Shown one piece after another: positions 27,908 to 36,333 of a stretch of 64,000 bases of DNA. Where the stretch lies: positions 57,499-121,498 of the forward strand of contig CAWKLL010000016.1 in the NCBI GenBank assembly GCA_963850255.1. The letters are read 5' to 3'. Below the pieces are notes generated by a model. The model ran no database searches, was not told the DNA's origin, and worked only from the letters and a program-made list of their open reading frames with translations. The stretch's first letter is position 1, and each line of letters opens with the position of its first letter. This stretch comes from J054 sp963850255 (GTDB lineage: Bacteria; Pseudomonadota; Gammaproteobacteria; Steroidobacterales; GCA-2729495). Made by a program: the position numbers and the translations under genes.

Positions 27908-28408
27908 ATGTATCGACGAGCCCAAAGCGCCTTTCGCCTGTCCCTGATCTTGCTAAGCGGGATATTTTTGCTGCAATCGAGCGGCTGCAGCGGTCGCGAC
28001 GCAGCGGCGATTCCGGACTACCCGCCGGCTGATTTCAGCCAGCGCGATTCCGGCCAGGATTGGAGCGCTGATCTGCCGGTCTTGCTACCGGCACTGCTGA
28101 GCTGCCTTGAGGCCACGCCCGGTCAGGCGGCCAGGGTTGTGCTCGCCAAAACTGTGGAAGCCGGCCAGGCCAGTGTGCGCCTGGTTAATGCTGAACGCGA
28201 AACCTACGACTGCCGCGCTCCGCTGGCTGGCGGCCAGGTACAGACGATGCAACTGGCCGGCCGTAATTTGCCCAGGCAACCCGGCGAGGCACGCAGTATT
28301 TTTACGCCGCGATCCGGTCGTCCGCTGGAGGGCGCCTGCTATCGCCATGAGAGCGTGCCTGACGCAGCAGGCGTGCTACAGGGCTGGCTGTCTTACGATC
28401 TTTGCTGA
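27908..28408 (+). CDS. Putative lipoprotein of unknown function
   Basis: A 166-residue exported protein. A hydrophobic leader ends in QSSGC (Cys27), a plausible though imperfect lipobox. The mature part has four cysteines (SCLEA, YDCRA, GACYR and the final Cys), which could pair as disulfides. The ending WLSYDLC is unusual in placing a cysteine last. I recognise no domain. It is divergent from the M48 protease gene and is followed by a cytochrome c gene 73 bases downstream. Confidence 0.6.
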   Translation: MYRRAQSAFRLSLILLSGIFLLQSSGCSGRDAAAIPDYPPADFSQRDSGQDWSADLPVLLPALLSCLEATPGQAARVVLAKTVEAGQASVRLVNAERETYDCRAPLAGGQVQTMQLAGRNLPRQPGEARSIFTPRSGRPLEGACYRHESVPDAAGVLQGWLSYDLC

Positions 28409-28481
28409 GGCTGCGGGCAATACGTATTCTGGGGTTCCTGAGGCTCTGCAATGATGCAGGTATTACCATCGGAGAATATTC

Positions 28482-28880
28482 ATGCGTGTTTTACTGCTCG
28501 CTCTGACCTGCTCGTTCGTAATGCTGCCGGCCTGGGCTGACGGTTTTACCGACTACAGTGGTCGCGAATTGTTCATGCGCTTCTGTGCCAGCTGCCATGG
28601 CCCGCTGGGCAGCGGTGATGGTCCGGTTTCGGGCGCCGTGGCCAAGCAGATCCCGGATTTGACCCGCCTGGCCCGGCGTCAGCCGGATAGCCAGATCAAC
28701 GTCGAGCAGCTGCGCGAAATTATCGACGGACGCTCCGTGGTGGTAGCTCACGGCACCCGCTATATGCCCGTATGGGGCTATGAATTCTGGGTGGAAGAGG
28801 GCGCTGATCGCGAGGCCGAAGACGAAGTGCGGCAAATTATCGATCGCTTGATCGAGTACCTGCGTAGCATCCAGCGCTAG
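28482..28880 (+). CDS. Monohaem cytochrome c, exported
   Basis: A 132-residue periplasmic cytochrome. A signal peptide covers residues 1 to about 19 (cleaved after AWA). The single haem-binding site is CASCHG (about residues 35-40), and the probable axial methionine is in TRYMPVWG. The C-terminal helix is IIDRLIEYLRSIQ. A short class I cytochrome c of this kind passes electrons between periplasmic dehydrogenases and an oxidase. It is not clearly tied to either neighbour; the UbiD gene begins 113 bases downstream on the same strand. Confidence 0.92.
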   Translation: MRVLLLALTCSFVMLPAWADGFTDYSGRELFMRFCASCHGPLGSGDGPVSGAVAKQIPDLTRLARRQPDSQINVEQLREIIDGRSVVVAHGTRYMPVWGYEFWVEEGADREAEDEVRQIIDRLIEYLRSIQR

Positions 28881-28993
28881 TCCGCAAACAGTCCGAGACG
28901 CGGATGCCCGGCTCCCGAGTCGTCGACTGGCTGACTGTCGGCGGCCGGTTCGGGCTACAGTAGCCGGGCAGCAGCAGCCTGGGGAAAATTTCC

Positions 28994-30511
28994 ATGAACG
29001 CCGTATCTCAGCAGTCTACGAGTTCCGCCGGTCCGGCCAGCGCCATGGATTCTGTCCGCAACTATGTCCGTGCCCTGGAGGCGCGTGGTCGTCTGCTTCA
29101 CCTGCCGGAGATGAATCAGGACAAATTCGAAATCACCGCTTTCGCCTATCGTTTGTTGGATGAGTATGGCCCTGAGGCGGCACCGGCCTTCATGGTCGAG
29201 CGAGTCATGATCGATGGCCAGTGGCGCCAGGGTCCGGTGCTGGCAAATCTTTATGGCAGCTGGCCCGACGAGGCCCTGCTGTTCGGCGTAGCGGAGATCA
29301 ATAATGACCAGGCAGAAATGTACCGTGCCGTCATTGATCATCTGATCGCGCGTCTCGACTCCAGCGGCAGCTGGTCGCGTATTCCGCCCGTCGATGTGGC
29401 CGCGTCCGCAGCACCCTGCAAGCAGGTACGCCTCAGTGGTGACGAGATCGATATCGAGTCCTTCGCCTGGCTGAAAAGCAATCCGGCGGACGCCGGCCGT
29501 TACATCAACATGGGTTCAGTGTTTATCGCCGATGCTGAACTGGGCAGCAACGTCGGTACCTATCGTTGCCAGATCAAGGGGCCGCGCAAACTCGGCGTCA
29601 ACCCGGAGCCCGGCCAGCATGGCTGGCTGCTGTTGCGCGAAATGCAGCGGCGCGGCGACAAGGTCGCCAAGGTGGCCATTGCGGTCGCGCCGGACCCCAT
29701 GACCTTCTGCGCCAGCAGCACCAAGATGGCCGGCTACAAAGAGGACGAACTGGAGTTTGTCGGCGGCCTGCGCGGCAGCCCGCTGCCGGTGGTGAAATGC
29801 GAAACCTGTGATATTCGCGTGCCGGCCGAATCGGAGTTTGTTATTGAAGGGGAGATTCCCCTCGACAGCTTCGAGCAGGAAGGCCCCTACGGCGAGATGT
29901 ATGGCTTTCAGGGTGCCGGTAAAGCCGAAAACTTCTACATGAACATTACCGCGGTTACGCACCGGCGTGATCCCTGGGTGTTGAACTCATTTACCGGTCT
30001 GACCTGGGACATGCCGAAAGCGCCACAGGTTTCGTCGAACTATTTTCTTTACAAGCGACTGATTCCGAATCTCACCGGTCTGTATTCACCCGGTGGCGCC
30101 AGTGGTGTCATCGTAATTAGTATAAAAAAACGTTTTCCGGGTCAGGGCATGTCAGCAGGTCAGTATGTGGCGGCGAACCCGGCGCTGAACAAGCTGGTGA
30201 TCGTGGTCGACGATGATGTGGACATCATGAGTTCGAGTGCGGTGTTGAAAGCCGTGGGCGCGCGCTGGCAGCCGACGGCCAGCGTACTGATTCCGCAAAC
30301 CCAGATGATGATGCCCGATCCCAGTCGGCCAACGCCGATGCTCTCGAGCAAGTTCATTATTGATGCGACTCGGCAGCTGCCTCAGGAAGGCGGGCCGAAA
30401 AAATGGCCGGCGCAAAATCGCGATCTGCTGGTTCAGGGGGCGCCCGACGCTTTCGATCTGGTTGCGCAACGCTGGCCAGAGTATTTTAAACAATGGAAAA
30501 ATTCTGACTGA
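28994..30511 (+). CDS. UbiD-family prenylated-FMN decarboxylase
   Basis: A 505-residue cytoplasmic (de)carboxylase that should use prenylated FMN. Candidate catalytic residues match the Glu-Arg-Glu triad: Arg191 in VGTYRCQI, and Glu296 and Glu301 in EQEGPYGEMYGF. Their spacing (105 and 5 residues) is like that of fungal Fdc. Length is typical. UbiD members act on aromatic or alpha,beta-unsaturated acids; this one is more diverged than the ubiquinone enzyme, so a catabolic role is likely. No UbiX prenyltransferase gene is in the window. It is followed 10 bases later by a coiled-coil gene. Confidence 0.92.
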   Translation: MNAVSQQSTSSAGPASAMDSVRNYVRALEARGRLLHLPEMNQDKFEITAFAYRLLDEYGPEAAPAFMVERVMIDGQWRQGPVLANLYGSWPDEALLFGVAEINNDQAEMYRAVIDHLIARLDSSGSWSRIPPVDVAASAAPCKQVRLSGDEIDIESFAWLKSNPADAGRYINMGSVFIADAELGSNVGTYRCQIKGPRKLGVNPEPGQHGWLLLREMQRRGDKVAKVAIAVAPDPMTFCASSTKMAGYKEDELEFVGGLRGSPLPVVKCETCDIRVPAESEFVIEGEIPLDSFEQEGPYGEMYGFQGAGKAENFYMNITAVTHRRDPWVLNSFTGLTWDMPKAPQVSSNYFLYKRLIPNLTGLYSPGGASGVIVISIKKRFPGQGMSAGQYVAANPALNKLVIVVDDDVDIMSSSAVLKAVGARWQPTASVLIPQTQMMMPDPSRPTPMLSSKFIIDATRQLPQEGGPKKWPAQNRDLLVQGAPDAFDLVAQRWPEYFKQWKNSD

Positions 30512-30521
30512 GGGTTACAGC

Positions 30522-31163
30522 ATGTCGATTATTAAAAGCATTCGTTCCCGTCTCGATCATCAGCTGGATCACTGGGATACCCGCCTGGATGCGCTGGAAG
30601 CGCAACTTGACGATGGTCGTGAAGAAGCCATGCAACGGGTTGAGCGGGGCCGTAAAAAGCTTTCTGAAGTTGCTCAGAAGTTGGAGGAGAATCTTGAGGA
30701 TGTTGCCGATCTTTCAGCTGAAGCGGTAGCCGACCTCAGCGTTGATCTGCAACAGTTGCGCGTGCAGCTCGCGCTCGGTCAGGCCGAGACACGCGAAGCC
30801 TTCGATGAGCAGCGGACCAATCTGCGCCACGCCATTAGTGGCGCCGAGGCCAAGCTGGCCGTGGTTGAGCAGCGTGCCGAGGAGCGCGTTGGCGACGAGA
30901 TGGAGCGCTTCGTCAAGGCCTCTGATCGGCTGCAGGCCGAGCTGGATGCAGCTGAGTTGCAGTTTGCGCTGGGTAAGGCCGAGGCGCGTGATGCGCTGGC
31001 CGAAAAGCGCGGGGATTTTAAGCAGCAACTCAGGACCTTGCGCAGCCGGCTCCACGAGGCGGGAGAAAAGGCAGAGCATCGCCTCGAGGACCTGGAAGAT
31101 GAATTAGGCGAGGGTGTCGCGGCCTATCGCGATTCCATGGTCGATTTTTTCCGCCACATTTAG
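30522..31163 (+). CDS. Long coiled-coil protein with an internal repeat
   Basis: A 213-residue, highly charged, almost wholly helical soluble protein with heptad leucines throughout. There is no signal peptide. Two segments look like diverged copies of one repeat: LALGQAETREAFDEQRTNLR (about residues 83-102) and FALGKAEARDALAEKRGDFK (about 149-168). The C-terminus ends in an aromatic patch, MVDFFRHI. ATG 30522 has GAGGG just upstream and lies 10 bases after the UbiD stop, so it probably shares the UbiD mRNA. Function unknown. Confidence 0.75.
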   Translation: MSIIKSIRSRLDHQLDHWDTRLDALEAQLDDGREEAMQRVERGRKKLSEVAQKLEENLEDVADLSAEAVADLSVDLQQLRVQLALGQAETREAFDEQRTNLRHAISGAEAKLAVVEQRAEERVGDEMERFVKASDRLQAELDAAELQFALGKAEARDALAEKRGDFKQQLRTLRSRLHEAGEKAEHRLEDLEDELGEGVAAYRDSMVDFFRHI

Positions 31164-31181
31164 TCGCTGTCGCGGGCCTGC

Positions 31182-31631
31182 TTATTCAGCGGCTTTTTCG
31201 TAAAGCCACTTCATGTACATGATTGGTGCCAGCGGTGCTTCGACTAGCTGGCGGAATCGCCAGCCGTCCGGGCTGCGCTGCAGGGTTGCGCAAACCCGGT
31301 TCTCACCGCCGACGGGTTTGTCGTAGCCCTGAATCTCGCCGCGCCAGTACATGCGATACCAGACGCTGAGCATGTCGTCGTTCAGGGTCTTGATGTACAG
31401 CTCCCAGGTGCGCATCTCAAAGCTGATGATGCTGTCCGTGGTCTTCTGCCAGTAGTCGTTGACGGCTTCCCAGCTGGTCAGCGGGGTTTCCAGTTCTTCG
31501 GGTTGATACAGCGGGGCATCATCGTCGGGATGCCAGAGTTCGCGAATCCCATGTAGTTGGTTGGCGCACCAGCGTTGCGCCAGATCTGCGAGCAGTGCCT
31601 CCACCGCGGCTTGTTCGGGATGCTGTTTCAT
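31182..31631 (-). CDS. SnoaL/NTF2-like small protein
   Basis: A 149-residue protein with the NTF2-like cone fold: an N-terminal helix pair (AAVEALLADLAQRWCANQLHG... region), a SWEAVNDYWQKTTDSI block and strands ending in WRFRQLVEAP. Members of this family include polyketide cyclases, dehydratases and steroid isomerases, and many are of unknown role. Its ATG overlaps the stop of the MFS gene (ATGA), so it is co-translated with that transporter. It is probably cytoplasmic and acts on the transported compound; that is inference. Confidence 0.72.
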   Translation of the reverse strand: MKQHPEQAAVEALLADLAQRWCANQLHGIRELWHPDDDAPLYQPEELETPLTSWEAVNDYWQKTTDSIISFEMRTWELYIKTLNDDMLSVWYRMYWRGEIQGYDKPVGGENRVCATLQRSPDGWRFRQLVEAPLAPIMYMKWLYEKAAE

Positions 31632-32983
31632 GCGTCCGACCCCGCGGCCAGTTCAGCGTCGCGTTCGGCCAGCTGCTGTCGATAGGCTTTGCGCACGATC
31701 AGGCTGGGAAAGATTGCCAGTATGCCAACGGTCACAGCGACCCCGGCCATGGAGTAGCGGATCGCCGATTCATCGCCGATGATGAAATCAGTGATAAAAG
31801 CCACGGACTGCGGGCCGATAATCGCACCAATCATGCTGATAACCAGGTAGAACAGCGCGATGGCCTGGCTGCGGATTTGTCCGGGCGCGATACCGACTAT
31901 GGCTAGCGGCGCGCAGGCTGTGCCCATGGCTGCGCCGACGATGGTGGTGAGGTAAACGGCGAAACTGGAAATCGCCGAGGGCATCAGCGGGAAAATGACG
32001 CTGGATATCACCATGATCCACACACCCATGATCACCACGATAACCGGCCCGTCCGAACGACCGCGGCTTTGCAGTCTATCCGCCAACCAGCCGCCGAAGT
32101 TCACCGAAAGCGGTCCGACGATAATCAGGCCAATGCCGTTGTACACGCTGAACTTGGGAATATCCCATTCCCAGGTACGCGAAAAATACGCGGGCAACCA
32201 GGCATGGCTATAGGCCAAAATGGTGATACAGGACATGCACAGGAACACGCCGCCGAAACTGCGCCAGCGCTTGATCAGGTAGCGAAAGGCGGTGGGAAAG
32301 CCGACCCTGCCCGCGCCCATCTCGGCGGTGGCCGCAGTGCCGGTGCGCATGGGTTCGCGCACCGTAAACATCAGTGCGGCGATTAACAGGCCCGGCGCGC
32401 CAACGGCCAGAAAAACCACCTGCCAGGGACGGATCTCGCCGAAAAACGGCAGGGAGAGGCTATCCTGGACTTCCGCCCACTGAATGATCTGGCCGCCGAC
32501 CAGGTAGGCAATACCTGAACCGATGGAGACGGCGCCGGTATAGAAGGCGATGGCGCGGCCGCGACTCTTGGGCGGAAAGTAGTCAGTGATGATGCCCAGC
32601 GCGCAGGGACTCAAGGTGGCTTCGCCCACACCCACCAGCATGCGGGTAACAAATAGCTGGGCAAAGTTTCTGCTCAGGCCGGCCGCGGCCGTGGCGGCGC
32701 ACCAGACGGTGATACCGATGGCGACAATATTGCGGCGGCTGAAGCGGTCGGCCAGCCAGCCGAGCGGAATGCCCATGGTGGCGTAGAACAGGGCGAAAGC
32801 GAAACCCAGCAGCAGGCCCATCTGCGAGTCCGTCAGTTCCAGATCAGCCTTGATCAGTTCGACCAGCAGCGACATCACCCAGCGGTCCAGATAAGACAGG
32901 ATGTAGGCGCAGGTCAGTAGTACCACCACGTACCAGGCATAGGCCGGACTTGCCTGCTGGTGTTCTACGCTTTGCTGTTGCAT
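31628..32983 (-). CDS. MFS transporter, spinster-like
   Basis: A 451-residue 12-helix transporter. Helix 1 has YILSYLDRWVMSLLVE, and the loop 2-3 motif is GWLADRFSRRNIVAIG. Helix 4 has TRMLVGVGEATLSPCALGII, the spinster-type signature with a conserved acidic residue. Many proteobacterial relatives sit in catabolic clusters for aromatic or isoprenoid compounds. It overlaps the SnoaL-like gene by 4 bases. The transported compound is unknown. Confidence 0.9.
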   Translation of the reverse strand: MQQQSVEHQQASPAYAWYVVVLLTCAYILSYLDRWVMSLLVELIKADLELTDSQMGLLLGFAFALFYATMGIPLGWLADRFSRRNIVAIGITVWCAATAAAGLSRNFAQLFVTRMLVGVGEATLSPCALGIITDYFPPKSRGRAIAFYTGAVSIGSGIAYLVGGQIIQWAEVQDSLSLPFFGEIRPWQVVFLAVGAPGLLIAALMFTVREPMRTGTAATAEMGAGRVGFPTAFRYLIKRWRSFGGVFLCMSCITILAYSHAWLPAYFSRTWEWDIPKFSVYNGIGLIIVGPLSVNFGGWLADRLQSRGRSDGPVIVVIMGVWIMVISSVIFPLMPSAISSFAVYLTTIVGAAMGTACAPLAIVGIAPGQIRSQAIALFYLVISMIGAIIGPQSVAFITDFIIGDESAIRYSMAGVAVTVGILAIFPSLIVRKAYRQQLAERDAELAAGSDA

Positions 32984-33107
32984 GGCGTCTCCCTGAATTG
33001 AAGCCTGATCATACCCTCACGCGGTAGTTCGGGCTGCTTGCCGGGCATTTGATGGCCGCCTGCGGGTGATAAGATTCCGGGCTGGATTAACGTACAGCGA
33101 TATTTCC

Positions 33108-33572
33108 ATGAGCAAACAATTTTCCGATACTGGTCTGCGTCTGCAACGTCCCAACCTGGTAGTGGCAGACCTGGATCGATCGCTGCGTTTTTATCGCGAT
33201 GTGCTCGGCTTTCGCGTTGATTTTCAGAAAGATTCTGAACACAACTCCTATTCGTATCCGGTATTCGAAATTCCGGCCGAGGCCAAGCTAAGATTTTGCG
33301 TGCTGTCGGCCAACGAGGACCAGCCGCGCAGTCTCGCGCTGACGGAAATTCGTGGTATCGATTTACCTGAACCGCCATTGCCGCGACTCAATGCCATGGT
33401 CCTGAATATTGAAGATATTGATGGCGTGCTGGCCGCCGCGCGCGCAGAAGGACTGCATGTGTATCGCGAGGAACGCCTGGAAACCAATGACGGCCGGACT
33501 GGCCGAGAGATAGGCATCGTCGATCACGATGGACACCTGGTGGTGATCTACACGATTCTAAGCGGTGCCTGA
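33108..33572 (+). CDS. VOC (glyoxalase/dioxygenase-fold) protein 1
   Basis: A 154-residue vicinal-oxygen-chelate protein. The opening RPNLVVADLDRSLRFYRDVL is the family hallmark. It continues with LRFCVLSANED in the middle, and ends EIGIVDHDGHLVVIY, where an acidic residue could bind metal. The first metal-ligand position is Asn (RPNLVV) rather than His. ATG 33108 is used; the open frame starts at 33066. It is followed by the MDR gene, its TGA lying 20 bases before that start. Substrate unknown. Confidence 0.85.
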   Translation: MSKQFSDTGLRLQRPNLVVADLDRSLRFYRDVLGFRVDFQKDSEHNSYSYPVFEIPAEAKLRFCVLSANEDQPRSLALTEIRGIDLPEPPLPRLNAMVLNIEDIDGVLAAARAEGLHVYREERLETNDGRTGREIGIVDHDGHLVVIYTILSGA

Positions 33573-33591
33573 AAGCGGCGGCGAGGGCGCG

Positions 33592-34629
33592 ATGGGGCCC
33601 GTTCGTGACGCGGTGAACCGTCAATGGTTAGTCGCTGCCCGTCCGCAGGGACAGCCGCGAACTACCGATTTCGGCTATCGGGAGGTCGCACTCGCCGAAC
33701 CTGCCGAGGGTGAGATGCTGCTGCAGACCCTTTACCTGTCGCTGGCGCCGGTGATGGCGATGTATATGAGCGGGCAGGAAATTGCCCAGCGCCCGCCACT
33801 GGCCATCGGCGACGTGATTCATGGTCGCGGTGTTGCCCGCGTTGTCAGCTCACGGCATTCGGACTACCAGGTGGGTGACATTGTGCACGGTCAGCTCGGC
33901 TGGCAGACCTATCGGGTAACCGATGCCGCGGAAGGCGAACGCTTTTATCCGTTCACGGCCACAGATTTACCGGCGCACCTGGCCCTCGGCGCGCTCGGGA
34001 TGACCGGCTATTCCGCCTTTTGCGGTTTCGTGGATGCCGGTCAACCCAGGCAAGGTGACACGGTGCTGGTATCCGGTGCCGCCGGCGGGGTCGGCCACCT
34101 GGTCGTGCAGATCGCGCGCGCCGTCGGCTGCGGACGGGTAGTCGGAATCGCCGGTGGTGCCGAGAAGTGTCGCTTGTTGCGGCAGCTCGGCTGCGACGTT
34201 GCTATTGATTACCGGCTGGGCGATATGCAGGAGCAGATTCGCCTTGCCTGCCCGGACGGCGTGGATCTTTACTTTGATAATGTCGGCGGCGAAATTCTTG
34301 AAGCGGCGTTGGAGAACCTGCGCATGTACTCGCGCATTGTGCTGTGCGGATCTATCTCGGAGTACACGCGCGACGAGCCCTTCGGCCCGCGCAATTACAC
34401 GCGGCTGCGGCGCCATGAGGCGAGCATGCGTGGTTTCTATGTCTATAACCACACGGCCGGCTATGCCAATGCCGAACAGCGCATGGCGGCGTGGGTGCGC
34501 AGCGGCCAGCTGACGCCGGTGCAGGATATTGTTGATGGTTTCGAAAACATGCCCGCAGCCTTGATCGGCTTATACGCGGGCAGCAATGCAGGTAAACAGG
34601 TCGTGCGTGTTCATGACCCCCAGGAGTAG
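33592..34629 (+). CDS. MDR-family NADP-dependent oxidoreductase, zinc-free
   Basis: A 345-residue enzyme of the leukotriene-B4-dehydrogenase/curcumin-reductase group of medium-chain reductases. The dinucleotide site is VLVSGAAGGVGHLVVQIAR. The substrate loop begins GALGMTGYSAFCGF, and the core has DLYFDNVGGEILEAAL. No zinc ligands are present. Such enzymes reduce the double bond of alpha,beta-unsaturated ketones or aldehydes using NADPH. ATG 33592 has GAGGG at 33583-33587. GTG 33565 would overlap the VOC gene stop. The second VOC gene follows 5 bases later. Confidence 0.88.
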   Translation: MGPVRDAVNRQWLVAARPQGQPRTTDFGYREVALAEPAEGEMLLQTLYLSLAPVMAMYMSGQEIAQRPPLAIGDVIHGRGVARVVSSRHSDYQVGDIVHGQLGWQTYRVTDAAEGERFYPFTATDLPAHLALGALGMTGYSAFCGFVDAGQPRQGDTVLVSGAAGGVGHLVVQIARAVGCGRVVGIAGGAEKCRLLRQLGCDVAIDYRLGDMQEQIRLACPDGVDLYFDNVGGEILEAALENLRMYSRIVLCGSISEYTRDEPFGPRNYTRLRRHEASMRGFYVYNHTAGYANAEQRMAAWVRSGQLTPVQDIVDGFENMPAALIGLYAGSNAGKQVVRVHDPQE

Positions 34630-34634
34630 TGAGT

Positions 34635-35102
34635 ATGACAACCATAGTGCGCAGGACCACGCTGGTGGTGCGCGATATTCAGCGTTCCGTCGCTTTTTAT
34701 CGAGATGCCCTGGGATTGAAGGTTTACTACGATAGTGAGCTGGAGTTGAGCGGTGTGGTGATGCCGATTGCCAGTGCCGGTGCCAAGTGTCACCTGGTCA
34801 TCATGCAGGCAGAGGATCCGTGGATTGGCATGCTCGGTCTGATGCAGGTGACCGATCCGCTGGAGCCGGATCCCGGCCCTTATCGTCAGCGCCTGTCCAT
34901 TGGCGACGTGGCTTTTGTAATGGCCAGCGAGGATGCCCGTGCCACTTTTGAGCGCGTTCGGGCCAGTGGTGTGCAGCTGATTCAGGAACCGACCGAGAGT
35001 GCCGTACCCAAGCCGGGTGGCGGCGAGATTCGCATGATTACCAGCAGCTTTTTTGACCCGGACGGGTTTTTCCTCGAAGTAAACCAGCGCCTGGAAAGCT
35101 GA
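34635..35102 (+). CDS. VOC (glyoxalase/dioxygenase-fold) protein 2
   Basis: A 155-residue vicinal-oxygen-chelate protein. It opens VRRTTLVVRDIQRSVAFYRD and ends FFDPDGFFLEVNQ with the final glutamate metal-ligand position kept. ATG 34635 is preferred because AGGAG (34622-34626) is 8 bases upstream; GTG 34629 would be too close. It lies 5 bases after the MDR gene, so VOC1, MDR and VOC2 form one operon with the alpha/beta protein. Possible roles are ring cleavage, isomerisation or sequestration of a ketone. Confidence 0.85.
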   Translation: MTTIVRRTTLVVRDIQRSVAFYRDALGLKVYYDSELELSGVVMPIASAGAKCHLVIMQAEDPWIGMLGLMQVTDPLEPDPGPYRQRLSIGDVAFVMASEDARATFERVRASGVQLIQEPTESAVPKPGGGEIRMITSSFFDPDGFFLEVNQRLES

Positions 35103-35164
35103 GCTAGTTTGTCCCGGGTTTTGGGTGTGATCTCGGCTAAGGCAACTGTGAAAACGGAAACAGC

Positions 35165-35989
35165 ATGACTGAACAACAAGCGCCGCAGGCGCGAATGGTT
35201 TACGCGGATACGCGCCTGGGGCAAATGCACTTACGCATCTGGCCCGGTCCCGCGGACGCGCTCGCGCCGCCGGTGATATGCCTGCACCCGGTGCCGTATT
35301 CCGGCGCCTACTACGATGCTTTCGCGAGTTTATTGTCGCAGCGTTTATCCGTGGTGGCCGTGGATATGCTGGGTTACGGTAGTTCGGCTAAATTGAGTGC
35401 GCCGGTGAGCATCGCCGAGCACGCTGCGGCCGTTGCTGACGCTTTGCAAACACAAGGCATAGGCCAGTATGTGCCGCTGGGGTTTCATACCGGTTCGGCC
35501 ATTGCCGTCGAGCTTGCCCTCGCACGTGCCAAGCGTGTGCCCAAACTGGTATGCATAACTTATCCGTTACTGGATGCAGAGGAACGCAAAGACCAGCTGG
35601 CCAGTTTGGGTCGCGTCTCACAGGCCGGCGAACAACTGGATTCTCTGCGCCGTCGCTGGCGATTTACAGTGACCAATCGGGCTGCTGGTGTACCGCTGGA
35701 TGCCGCCATGACTAACTTTATCGAGGAGCTGCGCGCAGGCGACGATGCCTGGTTCGGCTTCCAGTCGATGTTTGAGTATCCGTCGGAGGAGCGGCTGCCG
35801 AAGCTAAAGCAGCCTGCGCTGGTGATTAATGTGGAAGGTTCTTTGAAGGCGGTCACGCAGGCGGCTGCCGAACTTATCTCTGAAGCTCGCTATGTTGAGT
35901 TTCCGAGTATGAACAAGGGGATATTTGAATTGCATACGCGGCAGTTGGCTTCGGCGGTTAGTGGATTTGTTGAGGGTACGGACGATTAA
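35165..35989 (+). CDS. Alpha/beta-hydrolase-fold protein with degenerate triad
   Basis: A 274-residue cytoplasmic protein with the alpha/beta fold: LHPVPYSGAYYDAFASLL (oxyanion region) and VVAVDMLGYGSS are normal. At the nucleophile elbow the sequence is LGFHTGSA, so Thr109 stands where Ser, Cys or Asp is expected. The usual acid region (LVINVEGSLKA) has no Asp at the expected place, and the base region reads MNKGIFELHT, with His257 displaced from the usual G-H motif. It is therefore probably not a standard serine hydrolase. It lies 62 bases after VOC2 and probably ends that operon. Confidence 0.78.
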   Translation: MTEQQAPQARMVYADTRLGQMHLRIWPGPADALAPPVICLHPVPYSGAYYDAFASLLSQRLSVVAVDMLGYGSSAKLSAPVSIAEHAAAVADALQTQGIGQYVPLGFHTGSAIAVELALARAKRVPKLVCITYPLLDAEERKDQLASLGRVSQAGEQLDSLRRRWRFTVTNRAAGVPLDAAMTNFIEELRAGDDAWFGFQSMFEYPSEERLPKLKQPALVINVEGSLKAVTQAAAELISEARYVEFPSMNKGIFELHTRQLASAVSGFVEGTDD

Positions 35990-36005
35990 TTTTAGGTCTG
36001 CGTGC

Positions 36006-36115
36006 TGCGACGGGTACCGAGTCTGTTCAGGACACGCCGTGAATACGTCCCTGTAGGCTCGGCGGCGCCCGTCCCTGGGCGCCGACGGTCCTGAACAGAC
36101 TCGGTACCCATCGCA
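36006..36115. repeat. 110-nt composite palindromic element
   Basis: Outer arms 36006-36033 and 36088-36115 are inverted, pairing at 27 of 28 positions (one mismatch, 36011/36110); the inner 22 pairs are perfect and start GGTACC-side outward. Between them a second perfect stem, 36063-36070 / 36077-36084 (CGGCGCCC / GGGCGCCG), and a repeated 8-mer CGTCCCTG (36046, 36070) are present. It lies 16 bases after one gene, between convergent genes. It has the shape of a dispersed REP/MITE-type element or a bidirectional terminator. The copy number in the genome cannot be seen here. Confidence 0.85.
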
Positions 36116-36279
36116 TAGACCTTATTGGGTCATTGGGCACTACCTCATCGGTGCCGGCCGGGTTTATCCGGTTTCATCCGTCGGCTGCTCTGATCAAGGT
36201 CTCGAGATGGATCCTGATGGTAACTCCGGGCGGCGCGAGTTTGGTTTTTAGAAAGCGGCTCGCCGCCCAAATTCGCCGC

Positions 36280-36313
36280 AAAAAAAAGCCCGCGCCGTTT
36301 GACCGGCGCGGGC
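36280..36313 (-). terminator. Rho-independent terminator of the TonB receptor gene
   Basis: A perfect 10-bp stem GCCCGCGCCG / CGGCGCGGGC (36288-36297, 36304-36313) with a 6-base loop. A8 lies on its left (36280-36287), which is U8 in the minus-strand transcript. It begins 21 bases after the reconstructed receptor stop at 36334, which independently supports that stop and not the read-through frame that ends at 36248. Confidence 0.92.
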
Positions 36314-36333
36314 CTGGTTTAGCGAGTTAGCGC

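Noticed and set aside
36248..36333. C-terminal extension of the TonB receptor as read
   Set aside because: It is arginine-rich, runs through a perfect terminator and lies after a C6 frameshift; the correct frame stops at 36334.
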